Source: Coemansia sp. RSA 1804
Taxonomy: Eukaryota; Kickxellomycota; Kickxellomycetes; Kickxellales; Kickxellaceae
NCBI GenBank assembly: GCA_027578815.1
Contig: JANBTH010000030.1
Span: 1 to 52,242, forward strand
Direction: 5' to 3'
Length of the DNA stretch: 52,242 nt
Shown: positions 30,336 through 40,545 of the stretch, piece by piece
How positions within the stretch are numbered: position 1 is the first letter of the stretch
Layout of the letters: each line of letters opens with the position of its first letter
Position numbers and translations under genes: made by a program
The notes under the pieces: generated by a model
The model's database searches: none
What the model was told of the DNA's origin: nothing
Seen by the model: only the letters and a program-made list of their open reading frames with translations

Positions 30336-33300
30336 ATGGACAGAAGACGAATGGCCTCGTATTATAACGGGGCCGCAAACGACGCAGGCTCTGCAGTGGA
30401 GGACTTTGGCGGCGGTCGCAACAACACCGCGCCAAATGGTGACGGGTTTGACAATCCGTTTGAAGACAGGTACTATGGCACGACTCCAAGAACTATGAAC
30501 AGCAATGGCAACACCAATAACGCGCATTTTGGAGGAAATACACATCCACACATAATGGCCAGTCAAAACGAAAAAGAACGACTGGAAGACCTAGCGCACA
30601 AGGAAACAAGCAAGGTGGTTACGGGCGGCACAGGCGGCGAAGGAAACGTAGACAAGGGCCAGCACGAGCATGTTGAGGATCTGGAAACCACAAAGTCACG
30701 CCGCTGCTGGGTGGCGCTTACGTGGATGCTGACATGCTGCATCCCGACTCCGGCGCTGAGCCTGTGTGGGCGCATGAAGCGGCCGGATGTGCGTATGGCA
30801 TGGCGCGAGAAGTTTGCAATCTGTGTTATCATCGTGTTTCTGTGGTTCATCTTGCTATTTGTCATCATTGGCCTTGGGCTGATTCTGTGTCCAAAGGAGT
30901 ATGTGTGGACGCTGGATGACATTGCAGGCCATAATACCCGGAAGAGCTCATACGTTGCTTTGCGTGGCACCGTCTACGACATTACAGACTTTATGAAGCA
31001 GAAGCACGGCGACTCGGCGTACACAGCAACAACAGACGACTTTATTGCGTACTACGCCGGCCTCGATGTCAATGCCTCATTCCCTATTCCTGCGCGCGTC
31101 GCGTGTCCGCAGTTTGTCACTCAAAAGGACGATCCCAACTACTTGTTTTTGTATCCAGTGCAGGGAACCGTCGATGTTGACCCAAACGACGAGATCATGT
31201 TCAAGCACACTATAAACCGCGACCCAACCTCAAAGGAGCTCCAGGACATCAACTTTTATGCAAAGTATGCGCTGCCAGTGCTTGACAAGTTCAAAAAGGG
31301 CGGTGTTGTTTGGAAGTTCAGCTGGGTCAACAGCATGTACAAGGACCAGTCGCAGTACTGGCGAGTCATTAACAAGGAGGTCTTCAATCTCCAGCCGTAC
31401 TTTGCTGCGGCCAAGAACGACCTCAACGTCAACAAAAAGTACAACATTCTCGACAGTCGGCTGGAGACAATCATGGATCAGGGCGGCTACGGTACTGCCG
31501 ATGTCACCAAGGACTGGGACGCCATTAACTGGGACCCACAGACACGCATGGCAAACTACAACTGTATGAAGAATCTGTTCTACGTGGGCGATGTCGACGA
31601 CCGCCAGAGCGTGCGCTGTCTGTTCACCAACTACATGCTGTTGGCCTTTGCCTGCCTGCTCATGCTGGTAGTCCTGGTAAAGTTCCTGACTGCGCTGCAG
31701 TTTGGAAATAAGAGACGCCCTGTTCCACCCAGCAAGTTTGTCATCTGCCAGGTGCCCTGCTACACCGAGGACGACGAGAGTCTCCAGAAGACCATTAACT
31801 CTCTTGCTGGACTAGAGTACGAGGATAACCACAAGCTCATGTTCATTGTGTGCGACGGTAATATCATTGGCTCTGGAAACGACAAGCCTACTCCACGCAT
31901 TGTTCTGGATACTCTGGGCGTCGACCCAGAGTACGATCCGCCAGGTCGTGACTACCTGGCCATTGCCGAAGGATCACGCAGGCACAACATTGCCAAGGTC
32001 TACTCTGGTTTGTACGAGTACGAGGGGCACGTTGTGCCATTCATGGTTGCTGTCAAGGTTGGTACGCCAGACGAAGCAAATCGCTCGGGCAACCGTGGAA
32101 AGCGTGACTCGCAGATACTTCTCATGTCGTTCTTGAATAAGGTCCACTTCGATCTGCCGATGACGCCGTTGGAGCTGGAGATCTTCCACCAGATGCGCCA
32201 CATCATTGGAATCCATCCTCGCGACTTTGAGTACATTCTACAGGTGGATGCCGATACTGAGGTCATGCCAGACTCGCTATCTCGGCTAATTGCTGCCTGT
32301 GCTGCAGACCAGAGAATTGCTGGTATCTGTGGTGAGACGATGCTGGGAAATGAGAGCAAGAGCTGGACAACGATGATGCAGGTATATGAATACTTTATTT
32401 CGCACCATATGGCAAAGGCATTTGAGTCGCTATTCGGATCAGTCACTTGTCTTCCTGGATGTTTCTGCATGTACCGGCTCCGTAGCAAGGAAGGAAAACC
32501 GTTGTTGGTTGCAAACCCAGTGCTGGAGGCGTACTCTGAGCTGCATGTGGATACACTGCACAAGAAGAACCTCTTATCTCTTGGCGAGGATCGTTATCTG
32601 ACAACGCTGATGATGAAGCACTTTCCGCAATTTAAACTCAAGTTCATTCAGGATGCCAAGTGCAAGACTATTGCACCGGAGAAGTGGTCGGTGCTGATGT
32701 CGCAGCGGCGTCGGTGGATCAACTCGACTATTCACAACCTGGCTGAGCTGATGTTTCTTCCCGATCTCTGCGGATTCTGCTGCTTCTCAATGCGCTTTGT
32801 GGTGTTCCTTGATCTGTTTGGTACATTGACTATGCCGACCACACTTGGATATTTCATATACCTGGTGTATATAGCAATTACGGGTCTTGCCGACGTTGGG
32901 TTTATCTCTCTTATCCTGATCGGTGCTATCTACGGTGTCCAGGCAATCATATTTATTCTGCGTCGCGAGTGGCAGCATATTGGCTGGATGTTGATCTACC
33001 TGCTCGCTTATCCGCTGTGGTCGTGTATTTTGCCAATCTATTCATTCTGGCACATGGATGACTTTTCATGGGGCAACACGCGTGTCGTTGTTGGTGACGG
33101 GAAGCGCAAGCTCATAGTGTCTGACGACAAGGCGTTTGATCCGGCTTCTATTCCCCAGAGAAGATGGAGTGAGTACGAGGCAGACCTCACAGCTGCAGGT
33201 GTTCTGAATGCGCCGCCGCCAAACATGAACATGAATGGCGACTCTAGTCGGGATGATGAGCGTCTGACGATGTATAGCAGGCAATCGGCGCCAATGGCTG

Positions 33301-34103
33301 GCGGAACTACAAACCGCTATGACGCCAGTCCTCCGGTGCCTGTGCTTCCTCGCGCAGGCACACCAACCACGGTGATTAGCGCGACAGGCAGCAACGATCC
33401 GAGACTCAACCTGTCCACGCCGATTGCTCAGGCGCAGCAAATGCAGCAGTACCAGGGAACCTCTTCCCAACCCGCATATGCGGGCGGCATTCAGCGCCCA
33501 ACAAGCACTCTTTCTGTTGGTGTTGCTGGAGGAGCTGGAGCCATGATGCAGCAGCCTCATCAGCAATATATGGATAATACTGTTGGATCGCGCTACAACT
33601 CGTACTACAGCCAGTCGCCGACCGCCGGAAACAGCAACATGATGTATGACATGTTTGCGCCAGGACAAATGGGGACGGGTGGATCTGGTGGCGGTGGCGG
33701 TGGCGAGATGAACGATTATTTCCAGGCGCCAGCCATTCCGTCACCAGGCATGCCACCAGTATCAGCAACACCGCCGTACGGCGGAATGAACAACCGACTA
33801 TCGACAGGTGGGATGATGCTGCCTCCGGGCCCGTCGTCGCCCATGCATCAGAGAGAATCGATGTACAGATCGTCGTCACCGATTCCGGTCGGCGGTGTTC
33901 CTGGAATGATGATGACTGGCGCAATGCCTACGGACGAGCAACTTGTCGTGAGCATTAAGCGCATCCTTGGGTCGCAGAACCTTAATGCGGTGACTAAGAA
34001 GTCGGTGAGAAACCAGTTGGCGTTGGAATATGGAATGGATTTGACGTCACGCAAAGAGTTTATTGGCGATGCCATTGAGCTGATCCTAGCTGGACAGCTC
34101 TGA
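30336..34103 (+). CDS. Chitin synthase, division 2, class V/VII-like without myosin motor (copy B)
   Basis: 1255 residues, one exon, same layout as copy A at 23885. The N-terminus is Asn/Gly-rich, followed by the shared HVEDLETTKSRRCW block, a membrane segment, a cytochrome-b5-like domain (EYVWTLDDIAGHN) and the catalytic core. Core motifs are QVPCYTEDDES (~471), DADTEVMPDS (~638), EDRYLTT (~751) and QRRRWINST (~789). A long Gly/Pro/Ser/Gln linker (about 970-1190) precedes the DEK-type C-terminal domain (NLNAVTKKSVRNQL). The linker and N-terminus differ from copy A, while the core is nearly identical, including stretches of identical DNA. The pair probably arose by tandem duplication, with PCNA now between them. 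Confidence 0.95.
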   Translation: MDRRRMASYYNGAANDAGSAVEDFGGGRNNTAPNGDGFDNPFEDRYYGTTPRTMNSNGNTNNAHFGGNTHPHIMASQNEKERLEDLAHKETSKVVTGGTGGEGNVDKGQHEHVEDLETTKSRRCWVALTWMLTCCIPTPALSLCGRMKRPDVRMAWREKFAICVIIVFLWFILLFVIIGLGLILCPKEYVWTLDDIAGHNTRKSSYVALRGTVYDITDFMKQKHGDSAYTATTDDFIAYYAGLDVNASFPIPARVACPQFVTQKDDPNYLFLYPVQGTVDVDPNDEIMFKHTINRDPTSKELQDINFYAKYALPVLDKFKKGGVVWKFSWVNSMYKDQSQYWRVINKEVFNLQPYFAAAKNDLNVNKKYNILDSRLETIMDQGGYGTADVTKDWDAINWDPQTRMANYNCMKNLFYVGDVDDRQSVRCLFTNYMLLAFACLLMLVVLVKFLTALQFGNKRRPVPPSKFVICQVPCYTEDDESLQKTINSLAGLEYEDNHKLMFIVCDGNIIGSGNDKPTPRIVLDTLGVDPEYDPPGRDYLAIAEGSRRHNIAKVYSGLYEYEGHVVPFMVAVKVGTPDEANRSGNRGKRDSQILLMSFLNKVHFDLPMTPLELEIFHQMRHIIGIHPRDFEYILQVDADTEVMPDSLSRLIAACAADQRIAGICGETMLGNESKSWTTMMQVYEYFISHHMAKAFESLFGSVTCLPGCFCMYRLRSKEGKPLLVANPVLEAYSELHVDTLHKKNLLSLGEDRYLTTLMMKHFPQFKLKFIQDAKCKTIAPEKWSVLMSQRRRWINSTIHNLAELMFLPDLCGFCCFSMRFVVFLDLFGTLTMPTTLGYFIYLVYIAITGLADVGFISLILIGAIYGVQAIIFILRREWQHIGWMLIYLLAYPLWSCILPIYSFWHMDDFSWGNTRVVVGDGKRKLIVSDDKAFDPASIPQRRWSEYEADLTAAGVLNAPPPNMNMNGDSSRDDERLTMYSRQSAPMAGGTTNRYDASPPVPVLPRAGTPTTVISATGSNDPRLNLSTPIAQAQQMQQYQGTSSQPAYAGGIQRPTSTLSVGVAGGAGAMMQQPHQQYMDNTVGSRYNSYYSQSPTAGNSNMMYDMFAPGQMGTGGSGGGGGGEMNDYFQAPAIPSPGMPPVSATPPYGGMNNRLSTGGMMLPPGPSSPMHQRESMYRSSSPIPVGGVPGMMMTGAMPTDEQLVVSIKRILGSQNLNAVTKKSVRNQLALEYGMDLTSRKEFIGDAIELILAGQL

Positions 34104-35039
34104 TAGCCCCTTCCTTTTTTCTTTGCTGGATATTACTGGCATTGGGAATATTTTTTCATTTTCATATTCATTTTTCTCACATTTCAGCTTCCTTTTTTTC
34201 TTTCTCTTCATACCAGAATCTTCCACTCTAGCTAATTAACAACATTCTTCTACCTTTATTGATTCCAATTGCAGCTGAAGAAACCTGAAAGAAAGCAAGT
34301 GAGCAAAGTCGCCCTTTCAGCAGGTTTTTTAAATATAGGTTTTGTTGCAAATATAGCAAACAAGAAAGAACAGAAAGGGAACAAGCGGGGTGGAAAAGAA
34401 AGTAAGTGACAGGAACGGACACTCGTTTGACGTAGCTGGCGGCATTCAGAGAGAGGAGAGGGTTTCACATGAACAAATGGACTGGTCTTGCGGAAGAGTA
34501 AGCAGAGCACATATGGCATTCAGATGCGTTTGAAGGGGATGTTTTCCCCGCATTCCTTTGTTAAAAATTACCAAAGTCGGTGAGCTTTTGTCCCAGTAGC
34601 TCTTTTTTAAATGTAAAATAGAAAGGTACATGAAATATTTTCTTTCTTTTCTAGTTTTCACGTGTACGTGCATTTTACCAAGAAGAAATAATAGGATCTA
34701 AAATTCACGAATACGTGGCTCACATGACGCTACATGAAGTGCACGGTAAGAAGCCTAGTGGTTCCGTGCGTTCATTCATTCATTCATTTTGTTTTATAAG
34801 GTTTTTCATGTTGAAACAGACCTAGACAGATGAAGGAAAAAATGCAAGGACCAGGTGGGCAATATAAAAAGGGAGACTGGCAGGTCCAGCATTTACTCTA
34901 GATGAAAGGAAGTACTATCCTCTTCTCCATCTATCTATCTGTTTTTGTGAATAGAAAATAGCAACATTCCACATACAGCCATTATATTCCGTATATTGTA
35001 ACAACAACAAAAACAACAACAACCAGAAAAATTAGAAAA
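34104..35039. other. Intergenic downstream of chitin synthase B
   Basis: 936 bases. It contains pyrimidine-rich 3' UTR-like DNA, a (CATT)n run near 34770-34788, and in its last 180 bases a TATA-type promoter for the small protein gene at 35040. No further gene recognised. Confidence 0.5.
34863..34870 (+). promoter_or_regulatory. TATA box of the small protein gene at 35040
   Basis: TATAAAAA about 170 bases before the ATG, followed by a leader rich in AACAACAAC. The paralog at 38166 has a TATA box at nearly the same distance. Confidence 0.6.
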
Positions 35040-35417
35040 ATGAGTTTCCTAAAGTCCCTTGCAAGCACAGCCGGAGCAGCAGTCTCGATCATAGCGTCTG
35101 CGGACTACGATATCAACTGGAAGGACCAGGCGCCCCGCGATGCGGCGGTGCAGCACTGGGCGGAAGTGAAGAAGAAGGCGGATGCTGCGCTCCCACTGGC
35201 CGGATTGCGTCTGACGGCGGAGCAGAAGGCCAAACTGGACGAGCTTCTCAAGGGCGAAGGCGTGTTCCCCGATGAGCCCACCGATGTGCTCCTCGATGGG
35301 CTTCCCGACGCCATTCCGCCGGCCAGTCTGAACCGTATCATCGGCAGCATCATCGACGACTGCATCAAGAACCACAAGCACGATTCGGTCCCCTCGATTG
35401 CTTCGGGCAAAGAGTAG
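35040..35417 (+). CDS. Small, probably secreted protein, family member 1
   Basis: 125 residues; function not recognised. The start MSFLKSLASTAGAAVSIIASA looks like a weak signal peptide with possible cleavage before DYD. The mature part shares a pattern with the protein at 38166: DQA, then A-x-x-HW-x-E, AD, a helical middle, and DAIP followed by a leucine, a short helix and a Cys near the end (DDCIKN). Only this one Cys is present, whereas the paralog has two in the mature chain. The ATG follows an AAC/AAA-rich leader and a TATA box, consistent with a well-expressed gene. It may be a cell-surface or extracellular protein; this is inference. Confidence 0.72.
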   Translation: MSFLKSLASTAGAAVSIIASADYDINWKDQAPRDAAVQHWAEVKKKADAALPLAGLRLTAEQKAKLDELLKGEGVFPDEPTDVLLDGLPDAIPPASLNRIIGSIIDDCIKNHKHDSVPSIASGKE

Positions 35418-35705
35418 GAATTTCTTAATTTTTAAGTTGCTTACATTGCTGTATTCTATCAAAGGGTGTTAAAGCCGGATGGAAATGATCTAATATTATG
35501 CGTGGATCAGCGTATAAGATCAGAAGTAGAATGGAATGGCCAAAAAGGAACATAAAGCAATGGGTGTCTTTCAAGGTTGCGGTTCGCTCTTAATTGACTC
35601 CTTTTTATTCATTGTATTGTGCATTTCCTTTATATTTTATTTTGTTTATTCTTTCTGACCTGTAAAGAAATATTGCGGACACTGGCGGATGCGAATTGGA
35701 CGGCA

Positions 35706-37109
35706 ATGACGGTTGACAGCTTGTTCATTCTCAACAGCTCAGGGTAAGCAGGAGGGAGACGAGGGAGAGAAGAAGCAAAGGAAGAAGAATAGAAGGGACA
35801 GACTAAACTAAAGTGGGCTTGGACCAGCTGGAGGACAAGTAGGGCGCCGATAATCCAGAAGCACTGGTGCGACGACCAGTCGATAAAGCGGGCATCGGTA
35901 GTGGTGGTGCCAGCGTTTGCGCGGTATCTGCGGTCGGTAGCGTCAGCAGAAGGTGCGGAGCCAGTGTGGGCGGCACCGCAGGGCGGCGTGTGCGTGCATA
36001 TCCAGCGGGGCGAGGTGATATACATGGGCGTGGTATCGACGGAAACAGCGCCGCTGGAGGTGATTGAGCTGCTGGAGGGCGTGTCGCAGGCGATTGCAGA
36101 GTACATTGGACAGGTGTCGGAGCTGACGATAAAGGAGAACTTTACAACGATTCTGCAGCTGCTGTCAGAGATGGTTGATAGCGGGAGGGCGGTGACTACC
36201 GACACTGCGGTGTTGCGCGGACTGGTGGCTGCTCCCAGTCTTGTTAGTCGTGTCATCGAAAACGTGTCGGGAATCGGAATGGGCGCCGAGCGGCGGCCTG
36301 ACGTGAATACATCGGCCACCCCGTGGCGCGCGCAGGGAATTCGGCACACGAGCAACGAGTTCTTCGTGGATGTTGTTGAGCGGATCGATGCCATTGTTGG
36401 TGCTGACGGAGCGGCGGCTTCGTTCGATGTGTCGGGCGATATCGAGTGCAAGGCGTGGCTCAGCGGCATGCCCGACATGCTGATGACACTGCGTAACGCA
36501 CAGGCGCTGGATGACGTGGCATTCCATCCGTGTGTGCGGCTGGGTAAATGGGAGGCCGAGCGTCGCATTGCCTTTGTGCCGCCCGACGGCGCCTTCCGCC
36601 TGGCATCGTTCCACGCCTCCGCCGATGCGCTGGAGTGTGCGCTGCCGCTTCATGTGCGTGCTACTGCCAGCGCCAGCGGTCTGGATAACACTGTTGAGTT
36701 TGGCGTGGAGGCCGGCCAGACCGGCGGCCGGCGTATTGAGAACGTCAGTCTGCATGTTCCGCTGCCTGCGCTTGCCTACAACATCCGTGTGCAATGCAGT
36801 GCTGGCGCCCACACTGTGTCGAGTACGCGCGCTCCGCAGGTCGATTGGACAATCAAGGCGATTGGCCCTTCAGACCGCGCCGCCCGCCTGGTGGTCCATT
36901 ACTCGGTGCGCTCTGCCGCCGCTTCTGCCGATGCTTTGCCACTTCCCGCTGCCTCTGCTGCCTCTGCTGCTTTTATCGGCTTCGAGGTTCCTGGCTTCTC
37001 CGCCTCCTCCGTCAAAGTCGACTCGCTGAAGATTCTGCGCGAGTCATACAACATCTACAAGGGCGTTCGCTATGTCACCAAGGCTGGTTCCTTCCAGCTG
37101 CGGTTCTGA
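35706..37109 (+). CDS. APM3: AP-3 adaptor complex mu subunit, two exons
   Basis: Medium chain of AP-3, which sorts cargo from Golgi/endosome to vacuole. Exon 1 is 35706-35743 and encodes MTVDSLFILNSSG, the usual mu-chain start. A 99-nt intron runs from GTAAGC to ACAAGTAG. Exon 2 is 35843-37109 and continues in frame with APIIQKHWCDDQSIKRASV. The joined protein is 434 residues. The N-terminal longin-like part ends about 150. The mu-homology domain begins near 183 (NEFFVDVVERIDAIVG) and contains LSGMPDMLMTL, DDVAFHPCVRLGKWEAERRI and IAFVPPDGAFRLASF, which favour AP-3 over AP-1/2. It ends VRYVTKAGSFQLRF. The splice junction is supported by phase and by the NSSG-x-x-I-x-KHW family motif. Confidence 0.93.
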
Positions 37110-38165
37110 GCATGGATATGCCCACCCCTCCTTTTTTCTTGGGTTTAGTCTCGTTCTCTTGGCATGCAAAAACAAAATAATGGTTCCACCACTTTCAATA
37201 GAAGCAAGGTGTCAAGACATTATGTCAAGCAATTCTGATGCCCCGGAATTGAATAACAACTGATAGTTTATTTAAATCGAAACAATGATAATAAAGATGG
37301 CGTAGCATATATGCCATATGGCTTTTTTCTCTTTGTAGGTTCAGTGGAAATAACTGGGTTAATTTAATGTTTAGCAATGTTCTTTTTTGTTTTGTTTCTG
37401 TTTCTCTGTCCTTCTTGAACGCCTCTCTTTAGTTCTTCTGTTCTATTTTTCTATTCTTCACATTTCAGTAGTCTCTTGTTGGTGCGTTAGATAAACCTGG
37501 CCACCCACCATTGTTTTCCGAGCCCAAAAAATATAACAACAAAAAACAACCGATATATTGGTGAATGCTATTTTATTTAATTCCACAAGGGCGGGTGGCT
37601 TTTTCTATTTCATTTTTCTTTAGTCTTCCTGTTATCTCTTTCTTGGCCTTACTCGTTTGTTTGCTATGTGCGTTCTTTCGTTACCACTGGGCAGTTAAAT
37701 TGGTTTTTTTTGCATATTTGTGTAATTTTTGATTCGAAAATGTAAATGCTAAACTTTCTTCTACTAATACAACAGCCACCGCCCAAAATAAAAGGATGAA
37801 TGAATAGAATCAATTCCAGGGAAGAAGGAAATGTTGTCAATTGGATCTTTTTGCTATCTACAAGTAAATAGAATGAGTACTGTGGAACAGGAATATACGA
37901 ATAATAGCTATTGCCAGCCACCCGTTGCATACTCGTGCTAGGCATAGAATACGATTCTCCCTTTCCTGTCGTTCCTTTGAAAAGATGAATGTTGAAATTG
38001 TATAAAAAGTAGGTTCATGGATCCAAATGTTGAGGGTTAAAGGCTGAACAAGTAGCATCCCCTTCATCTACAACATCCCCTTCCCCTTCTTCCTCTTGTA
38101 TTGCTCCTATTTGTCTATACATCTCCCACCATCCTATCCTCCCGCTTCTTACTTTTTCTAATAAA
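37110..38165. other. Intergenic between AP-3 mu and small secreted protein 2
   Basis: 1056 bases, AT-rich and T-rich on the plus strand. The last 170 bases hold a TATA-type promoter for the 38166 gene. No coding frame with family similarity. Confidence 0.5.
38001..38009 (+). promoter_or_regulatory. TATA box of the small secreted protein gene at 38166
   Basis: TATAAAAAG about 160 bases before the ATG, a spacing close to that at 34863 before the related gene. Confidence 0.6.
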
Positions 38166-38504
38166 ATGTTCAAGTTCTGGATTTCCATTGCCGCCGCTGC
38201 CATCGTCTGCGCTACCTCCTTCACAGTGCATGCCATTGACTTTCATTCGGACCAGGCAGCCGACTGCGCAATCAAGCACTGGGACGAGATCAGGGCGATT
38301 GCTGATCCAAAGCTCTCGATGATGGACTCTATTCTTCCTAAAGCCGGCGCCCAGAGAATCAAGGACCTACTTGGCGGACAGGATCATTTGCCAGAAAACC
38401 CTCCGTCCCGCGAATGGCTCCAACATGCCTCCGATGCTATTCCCGAACCCGTGCTCAATATGTTTGGAAAGGATATTATTAACAAGTGTGTCGACAAGGA
38501 ATAG
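38166..38504 (+). CDS. Small secreted protein, family member 2
   Basis: 112 residues; function not recognised. It begins with a clear signal peptide, MFKFWISIAAAAIVCATSF, with likely cleavage after TVHA. The mature part begins IDFHSDQAADCAIKHWDEI. The mature chain has one Cys near each end (ADCAIKHW and NKCVDKE), which could form a single disulfide. It resembles the 35040 protein across the whole mature length: DQA, HW-x-E, AD, then DAIPEPVLNMF against DAIPPASLNRI, and a terminal helix with Cys. The two flank AP-3 mu in the same orientation. The length and signal peptide suit an extracellular or cell-wall-associated protein. Confidence 0.8.
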   Translation: MFKFWISIAAAAIVCATSFTVHAIDFHSDQAADCAIKHWDEIRAIADPKLSMMDSILPKAGAQRIKDLLGGQDHLPENPPSREWLQHASDAIPEPVLNMFGKDIINKCVDKE

Positions 38505-39098
38505 CTTCTTTTTTTGCTCTTGTTCATTTGCATTTTCATTTCCGTATTTATGTATTTTCCTTTTTTCTGTTTGTTGCTTCAACAAGAGTCTGTTTCTCCT
38601 TTTTGTCTTCCTGGCTATTTACCATGTGAGATATAAATGTTGGATACATGTCATGTTTCTTTTCTTTCCGTGACCATGTCCAAAGTTTATTTTTCTGTTT
38701 GTTACTAAACAAGTGGAAAAACAATAACAACGACATTGCTGTTCCGGTGGGCCATCTCGAGACAGATGTGAGATGTCCCAAAAAGCACCGCTTTTATGGT
38801 TTTTGTATCTCTTATCTCTCCCATGCAAGAGCTCTAATTTGCAAGCTCCAGTTGCAGACATGTTGCAACACAATAAATAAACAAACACATGGAGCAGAGC
38901 AAAACAACCCGCCGCCACCACCGAGTATATGTAATCTGGGCGGAAATAAAAAAGCAAGACATCTTTTTCCTCTCTCGCTTTTATAGATAAAAGGGTTCCA
39001 GTGCTTGTTATGATCTGCAACCAGAAATAAAAGCAAGACCATGAAACAACATCACAAAAGAAAAAATGCAAGAAGCTGCATGTCGTTTGGGCAGCGGA

Positions 39099-39109
39099 CC
39101 AATCACGTG
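39099..39109. promoter_or_regulatory. CCAAT box abutting an E-box (CACGTG)
   Basis: CCAAT (39099-39103) is followed directly by CACGTG (39104-39109). Both are common fungal activator sites (HAP complex and bHLH factors). It is 1.4 kb from the nearest downstream start, so its target is uncertain. Confidence 0.4.
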
Positions 39110-40340
39110 GCGGGCCGATATAGTGAAAAAAGAAATGATGATGACATTCCAGCGGTTTCTTTTTGCATTGATGGTCTTTTTTTATTTTTGGACTATCAAG
39201 ATTTGTGGTACAGTTTTAGAGGGAGTGGTTAATCTTTAAGCTCTCTCTTCTCTCCACAAAGCATATTAACGAGACTGGGATATAAGGTGCCAATGGCAAA
39301 GACTATTCAGGATCTCTTCTGAGTAATCAGTAGCAAGCAAGCTAGCAAGGACGCCGTAAAAAATCTTGCTAGCATTTTTTGTTGCGTATGTGTGATGATA
39401 ATGTTACTTGTTTTGTTTTTCATATTCCACCACGAGTGGTTTGTCACAACATCAGGAATCAATCAGAAACGACATCATATCCATCTCGCTTTTCCACTGT
39501 GAAATGAGAGAGAAAAAAAGGAAAAAGGCAAGATGTTTGGCCAAAAACACCGCAGATTTAGACTAAATTGGGGCGGGGGAGGTTTCCATTGCGCTCTATC
39601 TTGCAATCTGGTAAACAATTGGGAGACAGGCAGGCAGGCAGGCAATTATGACTTGCAGCATTCCGATGTCGCTCGAAATCCGACCACAGCCCATGGATTG
39701 CAGTGTTGTTGCTGGATTTTTTCTTGCTCTTTCTTTCCCGATCGGCAAATAAAAAGCAGCAGTGGGGGTAAAAAGGAGCGAGGTTAAAAGTTGGATTTTT
39801 TAGACATGGTGATAGGCTTGTGGTGTGCCTAGTCCTCGACGTCCTATTTGCCAAGGCAATATTGCAAAGAAAAAAAGAGAAACCCAAGAAATGGCTGCCG
39901 TTCCTTTCTTCTTTGCCTTATCAACAGAAGGGGCGTCTCACCCTGCCAGTTACTAAGGAACGCCAATGTCATGATGAGCCAGATGGAAAGGAAAACATAG
40001 AAAGACCAATGAAATAATACGAATAAGGAAAGTGGGGTGAAGTGCGGTGGGGGAGAGATGCAATGCGAGCGTGTTGTTGTCGTCTCGCGATGATCGCTGC
40101 CTTGCTTTGCTTTGCTTTGCTTGGACGAAAAAGAGCAAGCAAGAAAAAACAAGTACAGCATGAGAAAGAAAATAAAGAGAAAAATTGCGAGAAATGTTCC
40201 CAAAACGACACCCGAAACGCCAATAGCGGGATTTTCCTTGGTTCTTGCAACACTTTGCCAGCCCAGGAGGAGAAAGAAGAAAAGAGAAATTGGAATTACA
40301 CACTTTTTCTTGTCAGAAAAAACACAGACGGTGGAGGGGG

Positions 40341-40348
40341 TATATAAG
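40341..40348 (+). promoter_or_regulatory. TATA box of the repetitive secreted protein gene
   Basis: TATATAAG, 205 bases before the ATG at 40546, followed by a pyrimidine-rich leader, as is usual for highly expressed fungal genes. Confidence 0.65.
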
Positions 40349-40545
40349 AAGCCAGACACGGTTTCTGGTCAGACGAACACGGTCCACGGTCCTTTTTCTG
40401 TTTTTTCTTTACATAGTTTTAACGCTACTTTTGTTCTGGTACTTTTTTTCCACCCCGCTCAAACACCTACTTCTTTCCCCCCCTCCTTCACCCTCTTTTC
40501 TCCCCTCCCTAGGTAGATCTACCTCCCTTAATCACAATCCACACA

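Larger units (their letters stand above)
38505..40545. other. Long intergenic region upstream of the repetitive secreted protein
   Basis: 2041 bases. Several frames are open on both strands around 39844-40571 with low-complexity, mutually overlapping translations, so none is called. The region includes a (CAGG)n run near 39628-39642, a TTTGC pentanucleotide run near 40098-40121, a CCAAT plus CACGTG composite at 39099-39109 and the promoter at 40341. It looks like an extended upstream region. Confidence 0.5.

Noticed and set aside
39844..40359. 171-codon hydrophobic frame on the minus strand
   Set aside because: Three frames overlap here on the same strand and more on the other. The translation is Phe/Leu/Ser low-complexity typical of purine-rich noncoding DNA.
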